Below, one piece after another: positions 32,401 through 45,659 of a stretch of 64,000 bases of DNA (its first letter is position 1; each line of letters begins with the position of its first letter). The DNA is from Meloidogyne chitwoodi (Eukaryota; Nematoda; Chromadorea; Rhabditida; Meloidogynidae). The stretch lies in contig JACZZP010000017.1 of assembly GCA_015183035.1 (NCBI GenBank), forward strand, positions 1,550,001-1,614,000, given 5' to 3'. The notes beneath the pieces are model-generated. The model had not been told where the DNA came from and ran no database searches. It saw only the letters and a program-made list of their open reading frames with translations. The position numbers and the translations under genes were made by a program.

Positions 32401-35338
32401 AAATACAGTTCCTTTATTTTCTAGTCTTTGTAAAGTATCCAAACAAAGTTTTCCATTATTTAATAAATTTTGTACCTTTAAAAAATTTTTTTTTAATTGA
32501 ATATTTTATTTTAAAATAAAATAATTATACCAACCAATCCATAAGCCTGAAAAATGAATAAAATATAATTAATTATTTTTTATTTTAACCTTAACATCTT
32601 CATCTGGAATAAATTTATCTGGAACAACATTATCCAAAAACCATTTGAAAGATTTACAATTTAATCTTTTTCTAAGTGATATTCTTTCACTAAGATCACC
32701 AACATCAACGTCCTAAAAATTTAAAAATAATAAATGAGGTAAAAATAAATTTAAATAAAAAGTTAGACAAAAGATGAGATATTAAATAAAATTCACGTGT
32801 CTTTAAGAGAGACATTTTCTTAAAATATTTTTTTTTACTTTTAATCCCATTCTGTGAACATAAAATAGCCTTTTATAATCATCCATCCAAACTTCAGCAA
32901 GTCTTTTAGAATTTGTACCATGAACATCTTTATTACCGTTAGAAGCTGTCATATTATAAGGATGACCATTTCTATAAATATGACCGACATGAGAGCAAGG
33001 AATTATTTCTAAAGATCCACCACACATCCAAACCTTTATTATAAAAGAAAAAATTAAATTTTAGATGATCAGAATTATTTTTAAATGTTCTGAAAAGTTC
33101 TGATTTTAAATAATACTTTTGATGGATTAATATTCTGATTTTTCCGGAAGTTTTAAAATAATTCTGATTTTTCCGGAAAAGTTTTAAAATAATTCTGATT
33201 TTTCCGGAAAAGTTTTAAAATAATTCTGATTTTTCCGGAAAAGTTTTAAAATAATTCTGATTTTTCCGGAAAAAGTTTTAAAATAATTCTGTTTTTTCCG
33301 GAAAAAGTTTTAAAATAATTCTCTAACAGTTATAATTAAATATAAAACACACTCACTCTAAATGAAATTTCCAAATTTTCTCCTCCCCAAATATCCATTC
33401 CAGGATCATAACCTCCAACTTCAAAAAAATATTCCCTATTAACAGCAAATAATCCCCCAGCCATTGTTGGAGTACGTAAAGGATCAATTTCTGGATTTTT
33501 ACGTCTTTTCATTTCTTTTTCTGGTATTTGTGTCATAGAATAATGCAAACTCCACCTTTTTTATTTAATTATTAAAAAATTAATTATAAATTAAATTTAA
33601 AAAAAGAACCAAAAAGACCCTATTCCACCTGCACTTCCAATCTGATATTCCATTGTTTCATCCTAATATAAATATATTTTTTTTCAGATTAATAAATATT
33701 TAAAAGTGTTAGTCGCATTGGAATATTTAACGTTTATTTTATTTTAATTTTAATAAAGTAAAAAATATACGAATTATGAAAGATTATATTATTTTTTTAA
33801 TAAAATGTTATTATATTATTTTGAAATAATTTTTTTTTAATTTTTCGAATAAATATTTCCATATAATTATTATTTTTTTTTTAATAATTCCCTCCCATTT
33901 ATTATTATTTTTCTGTTAAAAAAATATTTTTATAAAAATATTGTATTAAAAATAAAACTTCATCAATAATCCCCTCTTTATTCTAATCCAAAAATATTTA
34001 AATATATTTACCGAAATCATGTCAATAACAGGACAAACAACAGTAGTACGTTCATTCTTTATTCTTTCAAGTAGAGGTTCTATCCTAGAAAAATATTTTT
34101 TTTTTAATTATTAAAAAATTATTTTAATTAAAATAAAACAGTTATACTGCTCAGAATAATTTTTAAAAAATTATTTAATATTTTTATTTATTTTTAAAAT
34201 TTACCATCCTTCATTTGCTTCACAATGTGAATCTAAAAATACAATAATATCTCCTCTTGCATATTTTGCACCAGCCAATTTTGCCCTGATTAAACCTAAG
34301 CGATTATGAGCTCTTAAAAGTCTAATTTTGTTGCCAAATTGGCGTAAATGTTCTACTAAAGGAAATCCAAGATCTTCTTTAAAAAAATAATTATTAATTA
34401 ATTTAATATTTTTTACCACGTTGGCTAAAGTCATCGACAAGTAACTAATTTTTTAAAATTAATTTATTTTTTAAAAATTAAAAAGAAAATTAAATTTAAT
34501 TATACCACTTCTCTAAGTAAATTGTCAGGTGTTCTATTAATTACAGAATGGACAGTTCGAAGCAATACAGAAGAATATTCATCAGTAAATACTTTAAAAA
34601 AAATATTTTTTTTTTAAATAAAATTTTTTTAATAAAAAATACTTTTTATTTTATAAAATATTTTTTTAAATTAATTTAAATAAATTATTATTTAAATAAA
34701 CCAATAATAACTGAAGCTCTAGGCAAATCTTTAGCATAAATTTGTGATTGACATAAAGATGTTCGTGCATCAGGAATCGACCGGTCGAGGGAAATTAAAT
34801 CACTAAAAAATTATTAAAAAATAATAAAATAAAATTATTTTAATTTATACCTAGCCATAATATTCATAAACCATTTCTTTTTAAGATTTTGAGCTTTTAT
34901 TTGCTCTTCTCCTTTAAATAAAACAGGTAAACCATTTTCTCCTAATCCATTATTTCTTTGTTTATTTTTTGAAGGAATTTTATGTTTAATTTGACGAAAA
35001 AAAGATAATTCAGAAATTTTTTCTTCTGTTATATTAAAATTTAAATTAACAAATTCTGCTGGAATTGCATGACTTAAATTTAAAAATAAATAATTAAATT
35101 AAAATTAATTAAATTAATTTTTTTCTTACCCATCAGGAAATACTCCTTCCCTTTGTTGAATTAAATTTGAATCAATCCAAGCATAAAATATTACATAAAT
35201 AATAAAAAAGCTAGATCCAATAATTAAAGTTAAAGCCCAACGAAAAGGTGCAAAATGTCTCCTTTTTCTCCTTTGTTCTGTTAAATTGTGTTTATAAGGA
35301 AAGAAAATATTTTTTAAAACTGTTGGTGACATTTTCAT
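29486..35338 (-). CDS. Polypeptide N-acetylgalactosaminyltransferase 1 (GT27, type II membrane)
   Basis: Golgi enzyme that transfers GalNAc to Ser/Thr to start mucin-type O-glycans. The first exon (35126-35338) encodes a short basic cytosolic tail and one TM segment ([21 protein letters not shown]). The catalytic domain follows: [22 protein letters not shown], then [10 protein letters not shown] (the metal-binding DxH), [15 protein letters not shown] and [17 protein letters not shown] (the Gal/GalNAc-transferase motif), and CSHVGHIYR. The C-terminal ricin-type lectin domain lies in exons between 32359 and 32720, at about 29680-29815, and in the last exon from 29486 ([16 protein letters not shown]). 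One lectin intron (29816-32358) contains a complete gene on the other strand. A close paralog is at 37325-40035. Many exons are small; borders other than those quoted are approximate. Confidence 0.9.
30145..32103 (+). CDS. RING-type zinc finger protein nested in GalNAc-transferase intron
   Basis: A complete multi-exon gene on the plus strand within an intron of the minus-strand GalNAc-transferase. ATG 30145 begins a Pro/Gln/Asn-rich N-terminus ([15 protein letters not shown]). Middle exons (about 30353-30530, 30597-30821, 30976-31095) encode a folded domain I do not recognise, including [18 protein letters not shown] and [18 protein letters not shown]. The exon at 31252-31486 ends with a RING start, [17 protein letters not shown], completed after an intron by SHCVVHSKC and CYIC. 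A second Cys cluster follows ([25 protein letters not shown]), ending at TAA 32101-32103. The paired clusters suggest an E3 ubiquitin ligase-like protein. Exons are in frame with GT/AG borders. The RING call is reasonable; the molecular role is inference. Confidence 0.75.
33080..33325. repeat. 31-bp minisatellite in GalNAc-transferase 1 intron
   Basis: About seven copies of a unit of roughly 31 bp containing TAATTCTGATTTTTCCGGAA followed by AAGTTTTAAAA. It carries the same TTCTGATTT core as the 17-bp satellite in the DAF-4-like gene, here joined to TTCCGGAA, an exact palindrome. Confidence 0.9.
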
Positions 35339-35581
35339 CTAAAAAATAATAAAATATTATTTAAATTATTTTACGTTATTGTAGAGGTACACAAATAGCA
35401 AAAAAATTAAATTTAAATAATTTTAAATAAAATAACAAAAATAAAGAAAATAAAGATTTAATAAAATATCAACTTTCTTTAAAAAAAAATATAATTTAAT
35501 TTGAGTCTTTTAACATTTATTTAAAAAATATAGGTAATTTTAATTAAAAATTAAAATTTAAAAAATATTTTTTTTATAAAA

Positions 35582-36479
35582 TTATTTCTTTTGTTCACCA
35601 TCCAAATCCTCAATGATATTTTTCTTTATATCCCATTTTTCTAATAATAATTCAGCAAGTTCGCCCTGGAAAAAAATATTTTTTAAATTAAAATAAGGAA
35701 AATTAAATAAAAAAATTATTTTAAAAATAATTAAATTAAATTGAAATGGTCAATTAATTAATTAATTAATTTAAAAATAAAATAAATAACCTTAAAATCT
35801 CCTTGTATAATTAATTCATCATTTCCTGCAATAGAACAACCACAAGCAAAACGATTAGAAAATAATTTGGAGGCCACTTTTAAATCAATATTGCACGTTA
35901 AAAGTCCTTTAACAACTGTAACAGATTTATTTTTGCTTCGCGTTTCAGTTTTTAATGTAATTTTTTGTTTTGTTTCTTTTACCCCTTTTTTGGTTTGTTT
36001 TGATGATACTATTGTTGATATAGATCCTTTACCTCCTCTTTTCTTTTTAAAAAATTAAAAAAAATATTTTATTAATTTTTACCTGATGCTTCTTTTCTGT
36101 CACAGCACTTTCATCTCCATCAATTCGCAATTGTTCTGCAGCAATATCAGGAAGATTTTTAATTAGCCATTCCTTACATTTTTCTTGCATTCCGCTAAAG
36201 TCACAATATTCAATAGGCATTGTACAAACTTAAAAAAAATAATTAAATTAAACTAACAAAAATAGCTGTAAAAGTGAATTAAAAATAATAAAAAAATAAT
36301 AATTTTAAAATTAATCAATTTATCCATTAATTAATTAATTTAACAAATTAATTTTATTTAAATAAAAATAACAAACCACCACAATATTGAACATTTAAAG
36401 GATATAAAAGGTCTTCTGTCTTATCATTAACCAACTCTCCAATACATTCATTTTGTTCTTCTGTTGATATTTCAGTCAT
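35582..36479 (-). CDS. denr: DENR, density-regulated protein homolog (SUI1 domain)
   Basis: Cytosolic translation factor that works with MCTS1 in 40S recycling and reinitiation after upstream ORFs. Four exons from ATG 36479 to TAA 35582. The N-terminus has the zinc-binding-like region YPLNVQYCGVCTMPIEYC, typical of DENR. A middle lysine-rich linker (KKRGGKGSISTIVSS) leads to the SUI1/eIF1-like domain: KITLKTETRSKNKSVTVVKG, VASKLFSNRFACGCSI, ELIIQGDFK, ending LLEKWDIKKNIIEDL, the family signature. Length of about 190 residues matches the family. It lies between the two GalNAc-transferase genes in the same orientation, with upstream flanks of about 240 and 850 bp. I see no sign of a shared operon. 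Confidence 0.9.
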
Positions 36480-37324
36480 TTTTTTAATTTAAAAAAAGAA
36501 ACTTTTTTTATCTCTAAAAATAAAATATTTTTAAATTAATTAAAAATTTAAAACATTATTTATAAAAATGTTTTTGAAAATATAAATAAACTTTTTAATT
36601 TAAACTTTTATACTTTTAATTAAAAATGAAAAAATTATATTTAGAAAAATAAATCAACAAAAAGAAGATTATAAAACTAAAAGGGTTAACAGAATTATTT
36701 AAAACTTTCCGGAAAAATCAGAATTTTAGTTAATTATTCTGATCAGAATTAAATAAAAAAGATTTCAGAATTTAAATCAGAATTAAGCTTTCCGGAAAAA
36801 TCAGAATCTTAAAACAACGCAAATTAAAAAAAATAAATTTACAACTTGCAAAAAATAAAACAAGTTAAATATTTTACGTGGCTATTTAAAAAAAATTTCG
36901 TTTCGAATTATATAATTCTAAAATATCAATAAGATGTGTGTAAACATGTGTATATTTTTAACAAAAAAGATGTTTAAATATAACCATATTTTCAATAAAA
37001 AATAAAGTACATTTTTTGTGCAACAAAAATAAAAAAAAGATATCACAGAAAAAAATAACAAAAAAAAATTATATAAAATTAAAAAAGACTAGTAAAAATA
37101 AAGTTAAATAATTTTAATAATTTAATTAATAAAATAAAGAGATATCGAATTGTTCAATAAAATTTTTTTTAGATATTCATATATAATTTAAAAAAATCAA
37201 AATTCACTGGAAAAATAATGAGCAAAAAGGAATAAGACAATTAATTAAAATTAAATAAAAATAATGTATATTTGGAAAAAGAAAAAAAAACAAAAATTAT
37301 TTAAAGAAAAAAATTTATACAAAA
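36480..37324. other. Intergenic stretch with TTCCGGAA/TCAGAAT words
   Basis: AT-rich. Between about 36690 and 36810 it has a few copies of CTTTCCGGAAAAATCAGAAT, the reverse form of the intronic minisatellite at 33080-33325. No gene recognised. Confidence 0.6.
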
Positions 37325-40035
37325 TTAATCCCAATAAATAAATTCCCATTTTTGAGTAATTTTCTCTTTTTCACATGTTGATAATGAAATATGATCGTTG
37401 TTTTTGGCACCAGAAGCGTCTAGGCATAATTCTCTACCCAAATTTTTCATTAGTCCATCCTGTAATAAAATTTTAATTTATTTAGTTAAAAACAAAAAAA
37501 AATACATTTGTCTGTTCCCATAATTGATATTTATTTTTAGAATCACAATTAGGCACTAAATCGACAACTTTTTCTGATACTCTAGCCTGAGCACATGTAA
37601 TTTCCCGACGCAATTGATTTTGTTTGCTTAGGGAAAATACTTGAGCTGATGAAGCACCTCCTTGACACTGAAAATATATTAAAAAGAAAAATCAGAATTA
37701 TTATAAAATTACAGAAAATCAGAATTTTAAGTTTACGGAAAATTGTAAACTTTACGGAATGATAATTATCAGAATTAAAACTTACTGATGTAAAAAATAT
37801 AAATCAGAATTATTAAAAAAAATACAAATAAATAAATACAAACCGCAAAAACAGATAAAGGAAAAGTTGTCTTTTCTTCCTTTTGCAATGTGTCCAAACA
37901 AAGTTGACTAGCCACGTTTTGAAGCTAAAATAATAGAAAATCGATCAATGTTTTTTAAAAATAATTTAATTTTTATAAAACAAACTGCTCCAAATCCGTG
38001 TACATCTAAAAAAATAAATTATTAAATTAATTTTTTTTCAAAAAAAAATTAACCTTCATCTGGAATAAATTTTTCTGGAATTACGTTGTCCAAATACCAC
38101 TAAAATAATTACTGTTAAACAAACCAAATAAATATAAAAAAATATATATTTAACCTTAAAATCCTTGCATTTTAACTTTTCTTTTAACTTTTTCCTCTCA
38201 CTCAAATCCCCAACATCTTTCGAAACCAAATCTTTTCTATGTAAATAATATAGCCTTTTATAATCATCCATCCAAACTTCAGCAAGTCTTTTAGAATTTG
38301 TACCATGAACATCTTTATTGTTGCCAGGGCCTGTCATATTATAAGGATGACCACTTCGAAAAATGTGGCCAACGTGAGAGCAAGGAATAAATTCAATGGA
38401 ACCACCACACATCCAAACCTGTGAAAATTGAACTTCTTTCTTACCCCAATTTTTAATTAATTATTATTTTATATTTTTAAATAAATACTAACACGAAAAG
38501 AAATTTCCAAATTTTCTCCTCCCCAAATATCCATTCCAGGATCATAACCACCAACTTCAAGGAAGTATTGTCTATTAGCAGCTAATAAACCTCCAGCCAT
38601 TGTTGGTGAACTAAAAAAATTTTCTTTAAATTAATTTTAATAAAATTATTTTAAAATTACGGAATTGGAGCCGCTTTCGATTTTAATTTTTTCCGTATTC
38701 GATCAGGTATTGGGTCCCAACGAAAATGCAAAGACCAAAAAAATGTGCCAACTGAATTAATTTCACCGCCACTAGTATAAGCTGAAAAAAAATTTAAAAA
38801 AAATAAAATTAAAAAAAACCCATCGTTTCAGCATTAATATTATCAATAGATGGGCAAACAATAGCTGTTCTCTTTTCCTTTATTCGTGCAAGCATTGGTT
38901 CAAGCATTAAATTAATAAATAATTATTTTTAAAAAAATAAAAAAACAAACCATCCAATATTTGCTTCACAATGTGAATCCAAAAATACAACAACTTCACC
39001 ATGTGCTAACTTTGCCCCGTTTAACTTTGCTCGAATTAATCCATTACGTTCTTTCAATCTGTGAATGCGTACTACTCCATTAAAGCGTTTAATATAATCA
39101 TCAAGTTTTTTATGAAGTTCATCTATTTTTATTTTAAATTATATTCTGATAATTCCGGAAAGTTTTAAAAATAAAATAATTCTGATAGTTCCGGAAAGTT
39201 CTAACAACATTTAGAAAAGTAAAACCTCGTTGACTAAAATCATCAACTAAAAGAACTTCTTCCAACAAATTTTTTGGTGTTCTATTAATAACAGAATGGA
39301 CAGTTCTCAATAATGGTGACCAAGCTTCATCAGTAAAAATAATAACAACAGATGCTTTAGGTAATTTTTTAATATCATAAATAATTGATTTACATTCATT
39401 AATACGTACATCAGGCAGGGAACGATCCATTGATATTTTATCACTGAAAAAAAGAATTATATTTTTTTAATATTTTTTAATAAATTTTGAGTTAAAATAA
39501 ATATTAATAAAAATTCTAATAAAAAATAAATTATTAAAAACCTTGCTACAACATTCATAAACCATTTTTTCATGTCAGCAGTGCCTTGAACTGCTTCCTT
39601 TCCTGCCAAGAATACTCCTGCACCCATTTCACCTGGACCTAAAGTTTTTTTAATTTTGTAAAAATTTTATAAAAAATTTAAAAAAAACCATTTTTATTTT
39701 TCTCTATCAAAACTGTCTTTTTATGTATAATTTTTGCAGTTTCATTATTCTTTTTAGTTAAAATGGAAGTATTTTGTTTAACAGGTGCCCATGTCCTTCC
39801 CTCGCCAGGGGGAAGTTTTTCAATTGTTGTTAACCAATCACGAATTAAAATAAATCCAATCATTGAAATTAAAATAAAAGAAAGTAATAAATTAAGTGTT
39901 GATACTCTTAAAAAATTTATTTTTAATTAAATAATTTTTGAAGAAAGATTTTTTTAAATTAAATTTAAATAAAATTAATTTGAAAACAAACCTTTTCTTT
40001 GGGACCAAAATAAAACGCATCAAAATTCTTTGCAT
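37325..40035 (-). CDS. Polypeptide N-acetylgalactosaminyltransferase 2 (GT27 paralog)
   Basis: Second GalNAc-transferase of the same strand and type. The best start is ATG 40035: a short basic exon ([15 protein letters not shown]) splices in frame to the TM segment [20 protein letters not shown] at about 39850-39905. The catalytic part has [78 protein letters not shown] and [20 protein letters not shown]. The ricin-type lectin exons run from about 38070 down to 37325, ending QKWEFIYWD. Identity with GalNAc-transferase 1 is high in the region [20 protein letters not shown]. The [18 protein letters not shown] loop differs, so acceptor preferences may differ. Introns at 37690-37810 and 39140-39210 carry TTCTGAT/TTCCGGAA minisatellite pieces. 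Confidence 0.9.
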
Positions 40036-41004
40036 ATTGCTGCATAAATAAATAGAAAAGCTAAATGCAAAATAAATATTTTTAAATTTTAAATGTTTTT
40101 TTTTTTTAATATAAAAATAGTAAAAAAATATTTTTTTAATAAAAAAATTATTAAAATAAAAATTTTAAATTGATAAACTTTTATGCTTTGAGTATAAAAA
40201 ATAACATTAAAAAAAATGAAGATTAAAATCATAAAGAGACATTGTTTATTTAACTATAAAATTGCATAAAAAATATTTTCAAAAATTATTTAATAATTTT
40301 TGACAATTTTTTAAACAAAAATAATTTTTAAAAATTATTTTCTCAAATAATTTAATCAAAAAATTATTTAATAACCAATTTTTAAAAATCAATAAAATTA
40401 AAAAAAAAAGTTCAAATATTAATCCAGATTATAAATTTTAAAATGTCTACTTATAAAATATTTAAAAAACAAAAAAAAAATTATTAAAAAATTGAGCAAA
40501 AAAGAAAAAGTGATATCGAAAAAAATATTTTTTTTATTGGTTTCTTCTACAATGGATAATAATTAAAAAAGTGTATTAAAAAAAATATTTATTAAAAAAT
40601 AAATATATATTAAATAGATAAAAATGAATTTAAAACAAAAAAAAATATTTTATTAAAATTTATTTTTAATTATTTTTCATAATTTTTGTATTTTTTAATA
40701 GTAAAAATTATAAATCAATTAGAGGTTGTTTTTTGGTCAAAATTCATTTTTATCTATTAAATTGAGTAAATAAAAATAAAAGAAGCAGCTCATTATTTTT
40801 TTCAATTGAAGATATATATTAAAGCAAAATAACTAAAACAAACAAATAATATATAATTAATCAAAAATATGACACCTATTTAGTAAAACAAAAGAAAATA
40901 TGAAAGAGAATATCAATAAATCATTTTAAGTCTCAACAAAAAAATTAATTTTTTTTTTAAATTCAAAGAAGACTTAATACCATTTTAAAAAAAACCTTTT
41001 ATTT
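40036..41004. other. AT-rich intergenic stretch
   Basis: Homopolymeric A/T sequence upstream of GalNAc-transferase 2 and downstream of the phosphatidylserine synthase gene. No gene or defined repeat recognised. Confidence 0.6.
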
Positions 41005-43672
41005 TCACTCCCTCTTTAAATTTTCTGAATTTTCAAACAAAACATCATCTAAAGAACAAATTTTTAATTTTTTCCTTCGTTTGTGAACATCATCTTTTAT
41101 TGCACCCAAATTTTCATAAGAAGAATCTAAATAACAATCACGAATACCTCCACCACGAATTTCAACTTCATGAGTTAGCATTTGATATTTTGTCCACCAA
41201 ATAGAAATCCAAACACAAAATATTGTACCAATAGCCTAATTATTAAAAGAAAAAGAAATATAAAATTTAATTAATTTTTACCAAAAATAAAATCCAAAGA
41301 CCAATTAACCAAAGCTTTACTGAAGGTAATTGTTCACGACCAAATTTTACACAAATGGATGCTTCTAAGGCACAAATGACAGCATATAGCCTAAAATTTT
41401 ATTTAAAAAAACAAATAAAAAATAAATAAATTACCAGCATTGCATTCCCATTCGTTTTACTTTTGGATCAGTAACATAAATATAATATTGTCTAAAAAAT
41501 ATTATATAAATAAATAAATAAATTTTAATTAAAAAAAAAAACCTTATAGCTGGAGCACAAATAAGACAAATTAAAATTATATGCCAAAAGACAACAGGAT
41601 GAGATGTATCAACAGCCAAAACATGTTTAAGAAAGAAAACATTTAATTCAGTTGCCTTTAAAAAATTATTTTTTTTAAATAAATTTTGTCATTTTTAATT
41701 ATGTATATATTCAATTTAAACTTTTCAAAAAATTAAAAAAATAAAAATAAAAATCAACATACTAGCCAAATCATAATGAACATATATATGGCAATACAAC
41801 GTTTTAAACCAGCCCAAGTAGATGCCCATGTTGAAACTTTCCCTCTAGCCGCAGCAGCCACAATCGCTGCAGAGCGAAGAGATGTTGTTGGTGTAGAAAT
41901 GTAAATTTTATTATTATTTTTATTTTCAAAATTTTTTGACAAATTAATATTTTTTTTATTATTTTCTGGAGAAAAGCTTTGTGCAGTGTTAAGTGTTTCT
42001 TCTTTTTTATTTTTATTAACAGAAGATAAATCACTTCCTTGTAACCAATTAACGGTAATCCAACTTTCTGGGGTAAATTGAAGAACTGCACGACGGAGTT
42101 TTCCGTGAATTGAACGAATATTTCTAAAAAGTTTAATTAACATCCCCAAAAAAGTTAAATAATAATAATTCTATTTTAGTCTGATAAATTTAAATATATC
42201 AATAAAAATAATATTTATTTAAAAAATAAAAAACAAACTTTATACTTTCCCAGTGAAATTGACGCATTTCAAGAAAACGACATACCCAATTACCAAAAAG
42301 AATTCCAAGTCCATTACAAATTAAAACATCTAAAAGTATTGCATCCCACCAACATTCTTCAAAATTTGGAAGTAAATGAGCAAAAGCTAACTTTAAAAAA
42401 ATTAAAAATACTAATTTTTCGTTTAGTTCAAAAAAAACCTCGGTAAGTTCCCAAGAAATACTTATATACCAACAAATAATTGTATGTCTAATCATTAATG
42501 CTTTCATTGCCCAACCAAGAAAATGGCCTACAGCAAAAATGTCTAAATGGCTCCAAATTCTAGAAATTGTTACATCTGTGCAATTAATCGCATATTCCTT
42601 AAGAAGATTTTAGTAAAATATATTAAAATTTAAAAATACTCAATCAATGAATGAGGTATAAAATATATAAATGAATTAAAAAAACCTTTTCAGTTAAATT
42701 TCTATGACTTAAACCAACAGGATCAATCCATGAAAGAACAGCCTTAACATCATCATAACTTTGATATAAAGTAAATTGTAATAATAAAGCATAAAGAACG
42801 CTGAGACCAAAAATCATACGCCAAATAATTGGATGAGGACGAATAAAAGGGCCATTTGGGAAAATCATTGCACTTGAAGTAAAATAATAAATCGATAAAA
42901 ATACTAATAAAACAAAGGTTATTTAAGGTTAGAATTTTTCATTTTATAGATTAATTTTTTGTCAAATTAAAAATACCTAATAACAAGAAAAAGAATAAAC
43001 AATGCTTTAAGTCCTCTAAAGATATTAATATCTGTTGAGCCAAGCTCCCTTTAAAAATATAAAAAATTAGAATAATAGAATTAAAACTTTGTATAGAGAA
43101 CATCATAAATTAAATAAGCACAAAGTAGACCAAGAACTGAATATAAATAAAAATATTTTTTATTAAAATAAAAAAAACCTGTAAGAGTATGAGGTTTATA
43201 TAAAGCTTCGAGAGTGATATCCTTTAAAAATAAAAAGATTTATTTATTTAAAAAATAAAAAGCAATTAGTGATTTTTAAAATTTCACTAAAAAGTTATCT
43301 ACAATTTTAACTTTGATAAAAATTAAAAAATCCCTAATTTATTAAAAAATAAAATCATCTATAAATTATATTTAAAGAAGCAACTTCTAGATAATTTTAA
43401 ATAATAAACTAGAAAAACTTTCTTACATTTACAACCCTTTCATTTATCAATCTGAAATGAAGTCGTTCAATTTCCCTCGTATTTTTATGCTTAAACTTCC
43501 TTCGAGTTCTAAATATAAAAATTAATAAAAAATATATACAAAAAAACCCTTTATTTGTTTCTGGGGAAGAACATTCATCTCCACTATCCAAATCTGTTTC
43601 TGCAATGTCTGACCCATTTGTTTCTGTATAAATTCGATCAGAATCTTCTATATTACCTGATGTTGAGTTCAT
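41005..43672 (-). CDS. pssy-1: Phosphatidylserine synthase (PSS1/PSS2 family)
   Basis: ER membrane enzyme that exchanges the head group of an existing phospholipid for serine. ATG 43672 begins an acidic N-terminus ([12 protein letters not shown]) and a basic helix containing [14 protein letters not shown] segments follow in small exons, with [13 protein letters not shown] and [18 protein letters not shown]. The hallmark is [20 protein letters not shown] then [12 protein letters not shown] (42270-42400), followed by [13 protein letters not shown] and [14 protein letters not shown]. Later exons (41760-42149, 41431-41630, 41280-41395) add further TM segments; the last (41005-41235) ends with a basic tail ([14 protein letters not shown]). 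About 10 exons, apparently intact. It is divergent from the peroxiredoxin gene, sharing a 393-bp intergenic region (43673-44065). PSS identity is firm; the symbol follows the C. elegans gene. Confidence 0.9.
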
Positions 43673-44065
43673 TTTAAATCTAAAAAGTTAAGAAAAATAT
43701 TAAAAATATTTATAAAATAAATAAAAAAATAAATTTAAAACTAGAATGTGGAGCAGACAAAGTACTCGAAAAGATTTTAGGACTAAATATGAAGGTAAAT
43801 TTTGGCCTATGACCATTTTGTCCATATCATTCCTATACCCATTTTGTCCAAAATAAAAGGTATTTTGTCGAAAAACCTAAAAATTTTTGGCACTATACTT
43901 ATTTCAATTTTTTATCCATGAGAATGTTTTGAATAAAAATTAATTATTTAATGGTTTGTTTATTCCCGTTATGTTTGTTTTTTTTTAAAGAACTTTCAAT
44001 TTTTTTTTTCAATTAAAATTTATTTATTTTTACAGAATTTTATTTTACGTTACTTCAAATAAATA
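43673..44065. promoter_or_regulatory. Divergent promoter region between PSS and peroxiredoxin
   Basis: Separates two genes transcribed away from each other. It contains a short run of CCATTTTGTCC words (three copies at about 43810-43870). No TATA element or known binding site can be assigned. Confidence 0.45.
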
Positions 44066-45375
44066 ATGTCAACTTCTTTTTTACCATCAATTTTGCGGAT
44101 GGTATTTTTCCTTTTCTTTAATTTTATTTATCAATTTTTTTCTAATTTCATGTGGAACGTTCTAATGTGACAAAACTTGCTTTGAACTCTGCTTCTTCAA
44201 AATCGTTCCAACGTTGGTTTTCTGCTTCAGCAGTTCGTTTTGATGAAGATAAGCGTCCTCTGGGGCCAGGAAGAGTTGTACCGAAATTCATGGTTTTTTT
44301 GTTAATTTTTTTATATTTTAAATTTAAATATATTAGGGTAAAGCTGTTGTTGATGGAGAAATCAAAACAATTGCTTATGAAGATAAATCAGCAGGTTATA
44401 AAAGCTATTTTATTTTGGAATCTGGATATTTCCATAATTTATGATTTTGTGATATGAATCTAAATTTTATTTTTTTGTTTTATACTTAATCTCATAAATT
44501 AGCAATTACTTTTTTAAGATTATCAATACGCGGGAAAATGGCTTTTATTTTTCTTCTATCCGGTATTAAATTAATTTTCTCTTTTTTAATAATTCAAATT
44601 ATTTAGCTTGATTTTACTTTTGTTTGTCCAACAGAGGTTTATTTTTTGATAATTTTAATTCAAAATATTTATTTAAGATAATTGCATTCAGTGAACGAGT
44701 TGGCGAATTTCGTAAACGAGGAACTGAATTAATTGCTTGTTCTTGTGATTCGCATTTTTCTCATTTGGTTTTATTTTTTTCTAATCTAAATACTTTTTTT
44801 AAAAAAAATAAAAGGCTTGGGTGAATACTTCACGCGAAGATGGAGGTCTTGGAAAAATGAACATACCTATACTTAGTGATTATAATAAACAAATTGCTAC
44901 TGATTTTGGTGTTTTAGATAAGGCTACTGGTATTCCATATCGGTTTGTTTTCTTTTTTATAATTTGACTAAATGGGGAGTTTATTTTTGGACTTTAATTC
45001 AGAATTTATTTTTTATTTTCTCCCCTTAATTGATGAAAGAAAATTTAAAAAATCATACACCTCTCTCACCACCAAAAAAATAGTATAAACTTTATTTTTT
45101 TACTTTAGCGGACTTTTTATAATTGACCAAAAAGGATTAATTCGCCATACTCTCGTAAATGATTTACCTATTGGTCGAAGTGTTGATGAAGCTCTTCGTA
45201 TTTTAAATGCTCTCAAATATTTTGAAGAACATGGAGAAGGTTATATTAAAAATTAATTTTTAAAAATAAATAAATTATTCTTTTTTAAGTCTGTCCTGCA
45301 GATTGGGAAGAAGGTGATGACACAATTGATGTTAAATCACCAAAGGATTACTTCAAAAAGCATGGAGGAAATTAA
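44066..45375 (+). CDS. prdx-3: Mitochondrial-type 2-Cys peroxiredoxin (PRDX3-like)
   Basis: Thiol peroxidase that reduces hydrogen peroxide. The peroxidatic cysteine is in [10 protein letters not shown] (44610-44635) and the resolving cysteine in VCPADW (about 45292-45310), the 2-Cys hallmark. Other motifs are [42 protein letters not shown] and [16 protein letters not shown], all typical. The N-terminal region ([16 protein letters not shown]) looks like a mitochondrial presequence. Exons are short with in-frame GT/AG borders from 44337 onward. The first intron is odd: ATG 44066 is followed by a donor at 44102, but no AG lies before the open frame at 44152, so the true 5' exon is unresolved. 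Stop TAA is at 45373-45375. Confidence 0.88.
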
Positions 45376-45659
45376 AGGAAAAATAAATATATTAAATTAA
45401 AATTAAATAGATAAACTTTACTTTATATTTTTTTAAATTTAAAATGATATATTCGATTGAAAAATAAATTATTTTATGTTAAAAAATAATATTTAATTTT
45501 AAAATTTAATTTGGAAAATATTTTGGATTTTGTTTAGTGTTTGAAAATTACAAAGTTTAAAATTAAAAATTTTTTAATAAAAATTTTTAAATGAAGAATG
45601 CAGAATTAATTTAATTTTTTTTGCAAAAAATTAATAAATGAAGAAAAAATTTATAAAAA

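Noticed and set aside
41804..42091. 95-codon minus-strand frame
   Set aside because: Alternative frame of a phosphatidylserine synthase exon.
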